Of a DNA stretch of 64,000 bases, positions 54,473 to 64,000 are shown in pieces. A program made the position numbers and the translations under genes. A model generated the notes under the pieces. That model was not told the DNA's origin and ran no database searches. It worked only from the letters and a program-made list of their open reading frames with translations. The stretch comes from Mycobacterium simulans (GTDB lineage: Bacteria > Actinomycetota > Actinomycetes > Mycobacteriales > Mycobacteriaceae), in contig NZ_OCVX01000003.1 of assembly GCF_900232995.1 (NCBI RefSeq), positions 3,212,430 through 3,276,429 on the forward strand, written 5' to 3'. Each line of letters begins with the position of its first letter. Within the stretch, counting starts at the first letter, position 1.

Positions 54473-56005
54473 GTGGTGCAGCTGGATGTCCGCCTGGTCC
54501 CGGCCGCACTTACCAGCTGGCTTGTCACCGCCGCCGGAACCGTGTGGCCGATCGGCGGCGCGATGGCCGAGTGCTGCGTCGGGCTGGGCACCGCTTCGGG
54601 CGCGCTGTGGTGGTGGGCGGCGCGCTGGCCGCGGCGAGCTGGACTGCTGTCCGCTATCAGCGGCGGCCTGGTGGCGATAAGTGTGGTGGGCGCGGGGTAC
54701 GGGCTAGCGATCGCATTGCGCGCCGACGCGATCGGTCGCCACCCCATTGCCGCTGCGTTCGGAACCACGGCCCCGGTGACGGTTACCCCCAGCGAAAGCG
54801 CGCTGTCGCTGGGTCGCGGCCGGTTGATGTTCCGCGCAACCATGCACCGTCTGTACGACGACGAGATATCAGGTCGCGTAGTGGTTTTCGCGCGAGCTTC
54901 GGAATTCGGCGAGCTGATGGTTGGCCAGCCGATGCGGTTCATGGCGAGCATCGCCCGCCCGACCCGCCATGACCTGACGGTCGCGGTGCTCAATGCGACA
55001 GGCCGGCCGACCCAGGGCCAAGCCGGGCCGCCGCAGCGGGCGGCTCACACCGTGCGCAGCCGGTTCGCCACGGCCGTTCGCCAGGTGTTGCCTGCTGATC
55101 AGGCGGCGATGCTGCCCGCCCTGGTTCTCGGTGATACCGCTACGGTTACTGCCGGGACCAGCGCAGAGTTCCGGGCCGCGGGGATGACGCACCTGACGGC
55201 GGTCTCGGGGGCCAACGTCACGATCGTGTGCGCGGCGGTGCTGTTCTCGGCGCGCTTGATCGGGCCGCGTGCGGCGGTGGGCCTCGCGGCCGTCGCACTG
55301 GTGGCTTTCGTCACTGTGGTGCAGCCGACGCCAAGCGTGTTGCGCGCCGCGTTGATGGGCGCCATCGCGCTGGCGGCGATGCTGACTTCGCGTCGGCGGC
55401 AAGCGATTCCGGCGCTGGCGGCTACGGTGTTGGTAGTGATGGCCGCGGCGCCGCAGTTGGCCGTTGATATCGGCTTCGCGTTGTCCGTGGTCGCGACTGC
55501 CGCACTGGTCACCATCGCTCCCGTGTGGTCGCGCCGCCTGGTCGGGCGAGGCTGCCCGAAGCCGCTGGCGGATGCGCTCGCTGTCGCGGGAGCGGCGCAG
55601 GTGGTGACCGCTCCGTTGACCGCTGCCATCTCCGGCCGGTTCAGCCTGGTGGCCGTGGTGGCCAATCTCGCGGTGGCGGCCGCAATTCCGCCGATCACCG
55701 TGCTGGGCAGCGCTGCCGCGGTGCTGGTCGTCCCATGGCCGGCGGCAGCGCAGGTGCTGATCCGCTTTACCGGGCCCGAAGTCTGGTGGGTGTTGCGTAT
55801 TGCGCACTGGGCGGCCGCCGTGCCCGGGGCAACGGTGCCGGTTCCCGCGGGTGTGCCCGGGCTACTGGTGGTCGGTGGCGTCACGGTGGTCGTGGTTGCG
55901 ATGTGGCGGTGGCGGTGGTTTCGAACGGTGCTCGCTTCCGCAGTGGTCGTTGCCATCGGTTGCCAGCTGGCCTGGTCCGTCTCAGGCGTCGTCGGACCGT
56001 CGTGA
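54473..56005 (+). CDS. comEC: ComEC/Rec2-like membrane DNA channel (Rv2414c-like)
   Basis: The roughly 510-residue polytopic membrane protein has about ten helices and the competence-domain motif 'FRAAGMTHLTAVSGANVTIVCAAVLF' near 235-260. A C-terminal metallo-beta-lactamase domain, present in long ComEC proteins, is absent. GTG at 54449 or 54476 are alternative starts; the open frame to 54338 overlaps comEA and is not family-like. It forms a unit with comEA and holA. Confidence 0.87.
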   Translation: MVQLDVRLVPAALTSWLVTAAGTVWPIGGAMAECCVGLGTASGALWWWAARWPRRAGLLSAISGGLVAISVVGAGYGLAIALRADAIGRHPIAAAFGTTAPVTVTPSESALSLGRGRLMFRATMHRLYDDEISGRVVVFARASEFGELMVGQPMRFMASIARPTRHDLTVAVLNATGRPTQGQAGPPQRAAHTVRSRFATAVRQVLPADQAAMLPALVLGDTATVTAGTSAEFRAAGMTHLTAVSGANVTIVCAAVLFSARLIGPRAAVGLAAVALVAFVTVVQPTPSVLRAALMGAIALAAMLTSRRRQAIPALAATVLVVMAAAPQLAVDIGFALSVVATAALVTIAPVWSRRLVGRGCPKPLADALAVAGAAQVVTAPLTAAISGRFSLVAVVANLAVAAAIPPITVLGSAAAVLVVPWPAAAQVLIRFTGPEVWWVLRIAHWAAAVPGATVPVPAGVPGLLVVGGVTVVVVAMWRWRWFRTVLASAVVVAIGCQLAWSVSGVVGPS

Positions 56006-56017
56006 CACCATCGGTGG

Positions 56018-56983
56018 GTGAGCGATGAATCGCCTTTGCACCTCGTGCTCGGAGATGAGGAACTGCTGGTTGAGCGGGCCGTGGGGGAGGTGCTGCGATC
56101 GGCCCGGGAGCGGGCAGGCACCGACGACATACCGGTGAGCCGGATGCGGGCGGGTGACGTCAGTACGTATGAGCTCGCCGAGCTGCTGAGCCCGTCACTA
56201 TTCGCCGAGGAGCGGATCGTCGTGCTGGAAGCCGCCGGCGACGCGGGCAAGGAGGCTGCGGCGTTGATCGCTTCGGCCGCCGCCGATATCCCGGCCAGCA
56301 CGGTGCTGGTGGTGGTGCACTCGGGCGGCGGGCGGGCCAAGGCTCTGGCCGGCGAGTTGCGGTCCCTGGGTGCGCAGGTGCATGCGTGTGCGCGGATAAC
56401 CAAAGCCAGCGAACGCGCCGATTTCGTCCGCACCGAGTTTCGCTCGTCGCGCATCAAGGTCGATGAGGAGACGGTGACCGCCCTGCTGGACGCCGTTGGC
56501 TCCGACATCCGCGAACTGGCCGCGGCCTGTTCCCAGCTGGTGGCCGACACGGGCGGGGCTGTCGATGCCGCCGCGGTCCGGCGCTACCACAGCGGCAAGG
56601 CCGAGGTGAAGGGCTTCGACATCGCCGACAAGGCGGTGGCCGGCGATGTGGCAGGAGCCGCGGAGGCGTTGCGGTGGGCAATGCTGCGCGGCGAGCCGCT
56701 CGTGGTGTTGGCCGATGCGCTGGCCGAAGCCGTGCACACCATTGGGCGGGTCGGGCCGTTATCCGGCGACCCGTATCGACTGGCCGCGCAACTAGGGATG
56801 CCGCCGTGGCGAGTGCAGAAGGCTCAAAAACAGGCCCGGCGTTGGTCGCGTGACACGGTGGCAACCGCGATGAAACTGGTGGCTGAGCTCAACGCCAACG
56901 TCAAGGGGGCCGCCGCGGACGCGGACTATGCGCTGGAATCCGCGGTCAGAAAGGTGGCCGAACTGGTGGCCAACCGGAACTAA
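56018..56983 (+). CDS. holA: DNA polymerase III delta subunit
   Basis: The 321-codon protein of the clamp loader opens the sliding clamp. It starts (GTG) 'VSDESPLHLVLGDEELLVERAV' and has the family's 'SPSLFAEERIVVL' and C-terminal 'VLADALAEAVHTIGRV' and 'PPWRVQKAQKQARRW'. It matches Rv2413c closely and ends three bases from the convergent rpsT stop. Confidence 0.93.
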   Translation: MSDESPLHLVLGDEELLVERAVGEVLRSARERAGTDDIPVSRMRAGDVSTYELAELLSPSLFAEERIVVLEAAGDAGKEAAALIASAAADIPASTVLVVVHSGGGRAKALAGELRSLGAQVHACARITKASERADFVRTEFRSSRIKVDEETVTALLDAVGSDIRELAAACSQLVADTGGAVDAAAVRRYHSGKAEVKGFDIADKAVAGDVAGAAEALRWAMLRGEPLVVLADALAEAVHTIGRVGPLSGDPYRLAAQLGMPPWRVQKAQKQARRWSRDTVATAMKLVAELNANVKGAAADADYALESAVRKVAELVANRN

Positions 56984-56986
56984 CGG

Positions 56987-57250
56987 TCAGCCGAGCTTGT
57001 TGAGTGCCCGCGCCAGGGCCGATTTCTTGTTGGCCGCCTGGTTCTTGTGGATCACGCCCTTGCTGGCCGCCTTGTCCAGCTTGCGGCTTGTCGATACCAG
57101 CAGTTCCGCGGCCTTTTCCTTGTCGCCGGTGTGGGCAGCCTCACGGAACGCGCGGACCGCGGTGCGAAGTGAGGACTTCACCGACTTGTTGCGCAGTCGG
57201 GCGCGCTCGTTCGTGCGGTTGCGCTTCTGCTGCGACTTGATGTTGGCCAC
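56987..57250 (-). CDS. rpsT: 30S ribosomal protein S20
   Basis: The 87-residue basic protein 'VANIKSQQKRNRTNERARLRN' to 'KNQAANKKSALARALNKLG' is S20 (bS20), which binds 16S rRNA. The start is a GTG at 57250 preceded by AGGGAA; the frame further upstream is not part of the protein. It is convergent with holA with only three bases between stops. Confidence 0.97.
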   Translation of the reverse strand: MANIKSQQKRNRTNERARLRNKSVKSSLRTAVRAFREAAHTGDKEKAAELLVSTSRKLDKAASKGVIHKNQAANKKSALARALNKLG

Positions 57251-57375
57251 GCGAGTGTTCCCTTTTTCGAGTTGAAGTTCATTTCGGCTGACAGCGACTG
57301 CCCAGGTTATCAGTCGGTTACGTTTTCGCCCAAAAGCGGAGCCTCTGGCCTGCCGGAATGTCGATTTGAGGCAGC

Positions 57376-59052
57376 ATGTCACAGGTGAGCCTCTCAAACC
57401 CGCTCGAAGCGACCAGGCGGCGGTCACCTGCCCGTTCGGAACGCATCTTCGACGGCTACAACAAGTCGGACGGTTACTCGATGGCCTTCGACGAGATGTT
57501 CGATGCGCAGGGTAATGTCCGCGGCCCGTACAAGGGCATCTACGCCGAGCTGGCGCCCTCCGACGCCTCAGAGCTCAAGGCTCGGGCCGACGCTCTGGGC
57601 CGCGCGTTCATCGACCAGGGGATCACGTTTTCGCTCTCTGGTAAGGAACGGCCGTTCCCGCTGGATCTGGTGCCGCGGGTCATCTCGGCCGCCGAGTGGA
57701 CCAGGCTGGAGCGCGGCATCATTCAGCGTGTCAAGGCCCTCGAGATGTATCTCGACGACATCTACGGCGACCAGGAGATTCTGCGCGACGGCGTCATCCC
57801 GCATCGGTTGGTGACCTCCTGCGAGCATTTCCACCGCCAGGCGGTGGGCATCGTCCCGCCTAATGGGGTACGCATCCATGTGGCCGGCATCGACGTCATT
57901 CGCGATGACCGCGGCGACTTCCGGGTTCTCGAGGACAACCTGCGCTCGCCCTCGGGGGTGTCATATGTCATGGAGAACCGGCGCACCATGGCGCGGGTCT
58001 TCCCGAACCTGTTCGCCACTCATCGGGTGCGCGCGGTCGACGACTACGCGTCACATCTGCTGCGGGCGCTGCGCAACTCGGCGGCCACCAACGAGGCGGA
58101 TCCCACAGTGGTGGTGCTGACCCCGGGTGTGTACAACTCGGCCTATTTCGAGCATTCGCTGCTGGCCAGACAGATGGGTGTCGAGCTAGTCGAAGGCCGC
58201 GACCTGTTTTGCCGGGACAACCAGGTGTACATGCGGACCACCGAGGGGGAACGTCAGGTCGACGTCATCTACCGGCGCATCGACGACGCCTTCCTCGACC
58301 CGCTGCAATTCCGCGCCGACTCGGTGCTCGGCGTGGCCGGTCTGGTCAACGCCGCGCGCGCCGGCAACGTCGTCATCTCGAGTTCGATTGGCAACGGTGT
58401 GGGCGACGACAAACTCGTCTACACCTACGTGCCAACCATGATCGAGTACTACCTGCGCGAAAAGCCGCTACTGGCCAACGTCGAGACATTGCGGTGCTGG
58501 CTCGACGATGAGCGCGAGGAAGTGCTGGACCGCATCCGGGAATTGGTCCTCAAGCCGGTCGAGGGGTCCGGTGGTTACGGCATCGTGTTCGGCCCGGAAG
58601 CCTCCCAGAAGGAACTGGCTGCCGTCAGCAAGAAGATCCGCGACGATCCCCGAAGCTGGATCGCGCAGCCGATGATGGAACTGTCAACCGTGCCGACCCG
58701 GATCGAAGGCACATTGTCGCCCCGCTACGTCGACCTGAGGCCGTTCGCGGTCAACGACGGCAACGACGTGTGGGTGCTGCCCGGCGGCTTGACTCGGGTC
58801 GCGCTGGTGGAGGGATCCCGGGTGGTCAACTCCAGCCAGGGCGGTGGATCCAAGGACACGTGGGTCCTGGCGCCGCGTGCGTCGATGGGCGCCCACGAGC
58901 TGGGGGCTGCCGAGGTGGTTCGTTCGCTGCCGCGGAACATGTCCGAGCAGACGCTGGACAGTTCGCGTCCGGCCCAGCAGCAGCTACAACAGATTCATCC
59001 GCCACAAGGCGAACAACCTCAGCAACAACAACAGCAGAAGGTGTTCCACTAA
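57376..59052 (+). CDS. Circularly permuted ATP-grasp protein (Rv2411c-like)
   Basis: The 558-residue protein belongs to the CP_ATPgrasp_2 family, ligase-like enzymes of unknown product. Seen: 'YGDQEILRDGVIP' near 132-144, 'EDNLRSPSGVSYVMENR' near 192, and a Gly-rich 'LVLKPVEGSGGYGIVFGP' near 390-407. The C-terminal 30 residues are Gln-rich (codons CAG/CAA), a simple-sequence tail also present in M. tuberculosis. It is the first of a conserved trio; the stop overlaps the next ATG. Confidence 0.9.
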   Translation: MSQVSLSNPLEATRRRSPARSERIFDGYNKSDGYSMAFDEMFDAQGNVRGPYKGIYAELAPSDASELKARADALGRAFIDQGITFSLSGKERPFPLDLVPRVISAAEWTRLERGIIQRVKALEMYLDDIYGDQEILRDGVIPHRLVTSCEHFHRQAVGIVPPNGVRIHVAGIDVIRDDRGDFRVLEDNLRSPSGVSYVMENRRTMARVFPNLFATHRVRAVDDYASHLLRALRNSAATNEADPTVVVLTPGVYNSAYFEHSLLARQMGVELVEGRDLFCRDNQVYMRTTEGERQVDVIYRRIDDAFLDPLQFRADSVLGVAGLVNAARAGNVVISSSIGNGVGDDKLVYTYVPTMIEYYLREKPLLANVETLRCWLDDEREEVLDRIRELVLKPVEGSGGYGIVFGPEASQKELAAVSKKIRDDPRSWIAQPMMELSTVPTRIEGTLSPRYVDLRPFAVNDGNDVWVLPGGLTRVALVEGSRVVNSSQGGGSKDTWVLAPRASMGAHELGAAEVVRSLPRNMSEQTLDSSRPAQQQLQQIHPPQGEQPQQQQQQKVFH

Positions 59053-60029
59053 TGCTGGCCCGCAATGCCGAAGCACTGTATTGGATCGGACGTTACGTCG
59101 AGCGCGCCGACGACACCGCGCGCATCCTCGACGTCGCTGTGCACCAGTTGCTCGAGGATTCCAGCGTCGATCCCGATCAGGCCTCGCGGTTGCTGCTGCG
59201 AGTGCTGGGCATCGAGCCCCCGGATCACCGGCTCGACGTCTGGTCTTTGACCGACCTGGTGGCGTTCAACCCCAATACCGAAGGCGGCTGTTCCATCGTC
59301 GACGCGATCTCGGCGGCGCGCGAAAACGCAAGGTCAGCAAGGGAAGTCACGTCCAGTGAGACCTGGGAGTGCATCAACACCACCTATCACGCTCTCCCCG
59401 AGCGCGAGCGGGCCGCCAAACGCCTTGGGCCGCATGAATTTCTGTCGTTCGTCGAGGGCCGCGCGGCGATGTTCGCCGGCCTGGCCGACTCGACGCTCTC
59501 CCGTGATGACGGATACCGGTTCATGGTGCTGGGCCGTGCGATCGAGCGGGTCGACATGACGGTACGGCTGTTGTTGTCACGGGTGGGGGACAGCGCGTCG
59601 TCGCCGGCGTGGGTGACGCTGCTGCGCTCGGCGGGCGCGCACGACACCTACCTTCGCACCTACCGTGGTGCGCTCGACGCGGGCCGGGTGGTGGAGTTCA
59701 TGATGCTGGATCGGCTTTTCCCGCGCTCGGTCTACTACTCGCTGAAGTTGGCCGAACACAACCTCGACGAATTGATGCACAATCCGCAGAGCCGCATCGG
59801 GGCCACTACCGAGGCCCAGCGCTTGCTGGGGCAGGCGCGCAGCGGACTGGAATTCGTGCAACCCGGCGTCCTGCTCGAATCGCTGGAAAACCGATTGGCG
59901 GGCTTGCAGAGAACTTGCCGCGATGTCGGAGATGCATTGGCGCTGCAGTACTTTCACGCAGCGCCATGGGTGGCGTGGTCGGATGCCGGCCAACGCGGCC
60001 AATTGGTCACCGGGCAAGGAGACCTCTGA
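59052..60029 (+). CDS. Alpha-E domain protein (Rv2410c-like)
   Basis: The 325-residue, mostly helical protein starts MLARNAEALYWIGRYVERADDTARIL, the signature of the alpha-E (DUF403) family. It always travels with the ATP-grasp and transglutaminase-like genes, here overlapping both neighbours by one to three bases. The three probably form one amide-bond-making or -breaking system of unknown substrate. Confidence 0.9.
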   Translation: MLARNAEALYWIGRYVERADDTARILDVAVHQLLEDSSVDPDQASRLLLRVLGIEPPDHRLDVWSLTDLVAFNPNTEGGCSIVDAISAARENARSAREVTSSETWECINTTYHALPERERAAKRLGPHEFLSFVEGRAAMFAGLADSTLSRDDGYRFMVLGRAIERVDMTVRLLLSRVGDSASSPAWVTLLRSAGAHDTYLRTYRGALDAGRVVEFMMLDRLFPRSVYYSLKLAEHNLDELMHNPQSRIGATTEAQRLLGQARSGLEFVQPGVLLESLENRLAGLQRTCRDVGDALALQYFHAAPWVAWSDAGQRGQLVTGQGDL

Positions 60030-60868
60030 TGTGGCGGATGCGGGTGGGGCACACTACCGGATATGCCTACCAGTCGCCGGTCACTGCTTCTTACAACGAG
60101 GCCCGGCTGACCCCGCGTTCCAACACTCGGCAAAACGTGATCCTCAATCGTGTCGAAACCATCCCGGCCACCCGCTCCTACCGCTACATCGACTATTGGG
60201 GTACCGCGGTGACGGCTTTTGACCTGCATGCGCCGCACACCGAACTGACGGTGACGTCCTCGTCGGTCGTCGAGACCGAGCGACCCGAGCCGCCTGCAGC
60301 GAAGGCCACCTGGGCTGACCTGGAATCGGCGGCGGTGATCGACCGGTTCGACGAAGTGCTGCGCCCAACCCCGCACACCCCGGCAAGCAAACGTGTTGCG
60401 GCCGTGGGCAAGCGGATCATGAAATACCACGAACCCGCCGACGCCGTCGTGGCCGCAGCCCGGTGGGCGCGCAGCGAAATGGATTACCTTCCGGGTACCA
60501 CCGGCGTGCACTCGTCCGGCCTGGATGCGCTGGACCAAGGCAAGGGCGTCTGTCAGGATTTCGCACATCTGTCACTGATTGTGTTGCGCAGCATGGGAAT
60601 TCCCGGACGTTACGTGTCAGGGTATCTGCACCCCAAGAGCGACGCCGCGATCGGCAAAACGGTAGAGGGGCGCAGCCACGCGTGGATTCAGGCCTGGACC
60701 GGAGGCTGGTGGAACTACGACCCCACCAATGAAACCGAGATCAGCGAGCAATACATCAGCGTGGGTGTTGGCCGTGACTACACCGACGTGTCTCCACTGA
60801 AAGGCATTTACTCCGGGCTTGGGGTGACCGATCTGGATGTGGACGTGGAGATCACTCGGCTGGCGTAG
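60029..60868 (+). CDS. Transglutaminase-like cysteine protease (Rv2409c-like)
   Basis: The 279-residue protein has an N-terminal beta domain (about 1-85) and a transglutaminase core. Its triad is visible as Cys in 'GKGVCQDFAHLSLIVLRSMGIPGRYVSGYL' (near 175), His in 'RSHAWIQAW' and Asp in 'WNYDPTNE'. It is the third member of the ATP-grasp/alpha-E trio; the C-terminus 'GLGVTDLDVDVEITRLA' is typical. Confidence 0.92.
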   Translation: MWRMRVGHTTGYAYQSPVTASYNEARLTPRSNTRQNVILNRVETIPATRSYRYIDYWGTAVTAFDLHAPHTELTVTSSSVVETERPEPPAAKATWADLESAAVIDRFDEVLRPTPHTPASKRVAAVGKRIMKYHEPADAVVAAARWARSEMDYLPGTTGVHSSGLDALDQGKGVCQDFAHLSLIVLRSMGIPGRYVSGYLHPKSDAAIGKTVEGRSHAWIQAWTGGWWNYDPTNETEISEQYISVGVGRDYTDVSPLKGIYSGLGVTDLDVDVEITRLA

Positions 60869-60994
60869 CGATCGCCAGCCGGGAAGGCCCGGTTGGCCGA
60901 AGAGCGACCCTCCGGGCTCCGCCGAGTCCACCGGGGCCGCCGTTGCCGCACAGGATGCCGCCCGCGCGCCGGGTTGCCCCACACCGCCGACGGT

Positions 60995-61363
60995 TCAGCC
61001 GTCGGCGCCGTCGCCGATGTTCGGCCGGCCCAGCAGTGCTTGGGCTGGCGCATTGATCGCCGCGAGCAGGCTCTGCTGGACATTGGCGGCCTCGGCGCTG
61101 GCATATGCGCCAGCGTTGTTGGTTAGGGTCTGCACAATCTGGTCGTGTACTGCGGCCATTTGGGTACCGATCGCCTGGTAGCTCTGAGCGTGCGAGCCAA
61201 GCAGTGCGGCGACGGCCGCGGAAACCTGATCGGCGGCGGCTGCCGGTATGGCGGTCGTTTGGGCGGCTGCGATTGCGTTGGCATCTGCGATCGTCGACCC
61301 AATTCCGGCCAGATCGGCCGCTTTGGCCAGGATCGCGTCTGGTCCGATTATCACGAATGACAT
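60995..61363 (-). CDS. PE protein, truncated PE_PGRS (PE24-like position)
   Basis: The 122-residue PE protein (MSFVIIGPDAILAKAADLAGIG) ends right at the 'RPNIGDGADG' linker where a PGRS region would begin. Beyond the stop, a Gly-rich remnant ('GVGQPGARAGGILCGNGGPGGLGG') continues to about 60860 in a shifted frame. It was therefore probably a short PE_PGRS broken by a frameshift or nonsense change. It is convergent with the transglutaminase gene. Confidence 0.82.
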   Translation of the reverse strand: MSFVIIGPDAILAKAADLAGIGSTIADANAIAAAQTTAIPAAAADQVSAAVAALLGSHAQSYQAIGTQMAAVHDQIVQTLTNNAGAYASAEAANVQQSLLAAINAPAQALLGRPNIGDGADG

Positions 61364-61423
61364 CTGTCACCTCCGCGACCTCAAGATACCCAGCCAACCC
61401 CGGGGCTAGGCGTGGTGCTAATC

Positions 61424-61553
61424 CTACGGGCTGCCGTTATTGCCCGCCGGCCAAAACAGCCATCCGGAGGTGCCGCCGGGACCGCCGGCGCCGCCGTCGA
61501 CACCGTTTCCGCCGCCGCCGCCATTGCCGAGCAATGCGCCGCCGTGCCCACGC
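61424..61553 (-). pseudogene. PE_PGRS 3' end fragment
   Basis: Read on the minus strand, about 40 codons encode a PGRS tail, GGALLGNGGGGGNGVDGG followed by 'TSGWLFWPAGNNGSP' and a TAG stop at 61424-61426. The fragment has no 5' part; it ends where non-PGRS sequence leading to speA begins. Its last 35 codons closely repeat the PGRS end at 63767 onward. Confidence 0.7.
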
Positions 61554-61582
61554 ATCCGACGAGTTCATCGTCTTGGACAATG

Positions 61583-61611
61583 TAGACAGGTGTCAACTTT
61601 GTGAATATGCT
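61583..61611 (+). promoter_or_regulatory. Sigma-70-type promoter of speA
   Basis: TAGACA (61583-61588) and TATGCT (61606-61611) are separated by 17 bases, about 37 bases upstream of the GTG start, with GGAGG at 61638-61642 as ribosome site. Confidence 0.5.
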
Positions 61612-61647
61612 CTGGGCGATTGTGTGTTCTTTTGCTCGGAGGTTGTT

Positions 61648-63696
<2,049 letters not shown>

Positions 63697-63766
63697 TTGT
63701 CGGCGCCGGCCCCCTGGCGGATGGAGAGTTTGAAACCGGCGGGGCGGATCGGTCGAGGCGCCGTTC

Positions 63767-64000
63767 CTACGGGCTGCCGTGCTGGCCCCGGCGACCGAAC
63801 AGCCATCCGGAGGTGCCGCCGGGAGCGCCGGCGCCGCCGTCGACACCGTTGCCGCCATCGCCGCCGTCGCCGATGAACTGCGCGTTCCCGCCGATACCGC
63901 CGGACCCTCCCTTGCCCGCGGTGGCGGCAACGGTGTCGACGGCGGCGCCGGCGCTCCCGGCGGCACCTCCGGATGGCTGTTCGGTCGCCGGGGCCAGCAC
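63767..64000 (-). CDS. PE_PGRS protein, C-terminal end (partial)
   Basis: This is the last 77 codons of a PE_PGRS gene continuing beyond the window edge: Gly/Ala-rich repeats 'GGSGGIGGNAQFIGDGGDGG' and a terminal 'TSGWLFGRRGQHGSP' before TAG. The end is nearly the same as the fragment at 61424-61553 on the other side of speA. Confidence 0.85.
   Translation of the reverse strand: MLAPATEQPSGGAAGSAGAAVDTVAATAGKGGSGGIGGNAQFIGDGGDGGNGVDGGAGAPGGTSGWLFGRRGQHGSP

Noticed and set aside
61105..61647. N-terminal extension of speA
   Set aside because: It runs through the PE gene and PGRS fragment on the other strand and has no SpeA similarity. A good ribosome site and promoter precede the GTG at 61648.

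Overview
The window is chromosomal DNA of a Mycobacterium. It is GC-rich and carries PE, PPE and PE_PGRS genes, MmpS/MmpL, eis, the octT/gpgP pair of methylglucose lipopolysaccharide synthesis, and many short or leaderless-looking starts. The backbone follows, in reverse orientation, the M. tuberculosis order Rv2438c (nadE) to Rv2408, as far as I recall that map. Several large insertions absent from M. tuberculosis at this place point to a slow-growing non-tuberculous species (M. kansasii or M. marinum type). The species itself is inference. No rRNA, tRNA or CRISPR array was recognised.

Layout. 1-3.6 kb: nadE, an ICMT-like membrane protein and rbsK (backbone). 3.7-20.4 kb: an accessory island set exactly between rbsK and the Rv2435c-like cyclase. 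It holds a methyltransferase, then a PPE1/Rv0097/FcoT/FadD10/ACP/NRPS operon equivalent to Rv0096-Rv0101 (isonitrile lipopeptide synthesis). An AbiE/MenAT toxin-antitoxin pair and an ISL3-type transposase remnant follow. The island ends with a SigC-like ECF sigma factor, a CtpA-like copper P-type ATPase and a zinc-finger anti-sigma-like membrane protein. 20.4-27.7 kb: a tandem duplication of a receptor-cyclase gene plus an MscS channel with a cyclic-nucleotide-binding domain. 27.9-36.8 kb: proA, a MoxR ATPase and VWA protein, a methyltransferase, vapBC, nadD-rsfS-gpgP-octT and degV. 36.9-49.0 kb: a second accessory block with a giant PPE-MPTR gene, two convergent PE/PE_PGRS genes meeting in abnormal sequence, mmpS-mmpL and a DapB-fold reductase. 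49.0-60.9 kb: eis, a shortened 13E12 protein, a pair of acyl-CoA dehydrogenases, comEA-comEC-holA, rpsT and the conserved ATP-grasp/alpha-E/transglutaminase trio. 60.9-64 kb: a PE gene, PGRS 3' ends and, between them, a foreign-looking arginine decarboxylase (speA).

The most interesting unit is the 3.7-20.4 kb island. It unites, in one place, the isonitrile-lipopeptide (chalkophore-type) genes, a copper ATPase, and a sigma/anti-sigma pair. A near-identical ECF promoter motif, GGGAAC-N17-CGAC, lies upstream of both the PPE1-led operon and ctpA. This suggests a self-contained, sigma-controlled copper-acquisition and copper-handling system. The NRPS has one module (C-A-T-R), whereas Rv0101 of M. 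tuberculosis has two, so the product should differ.
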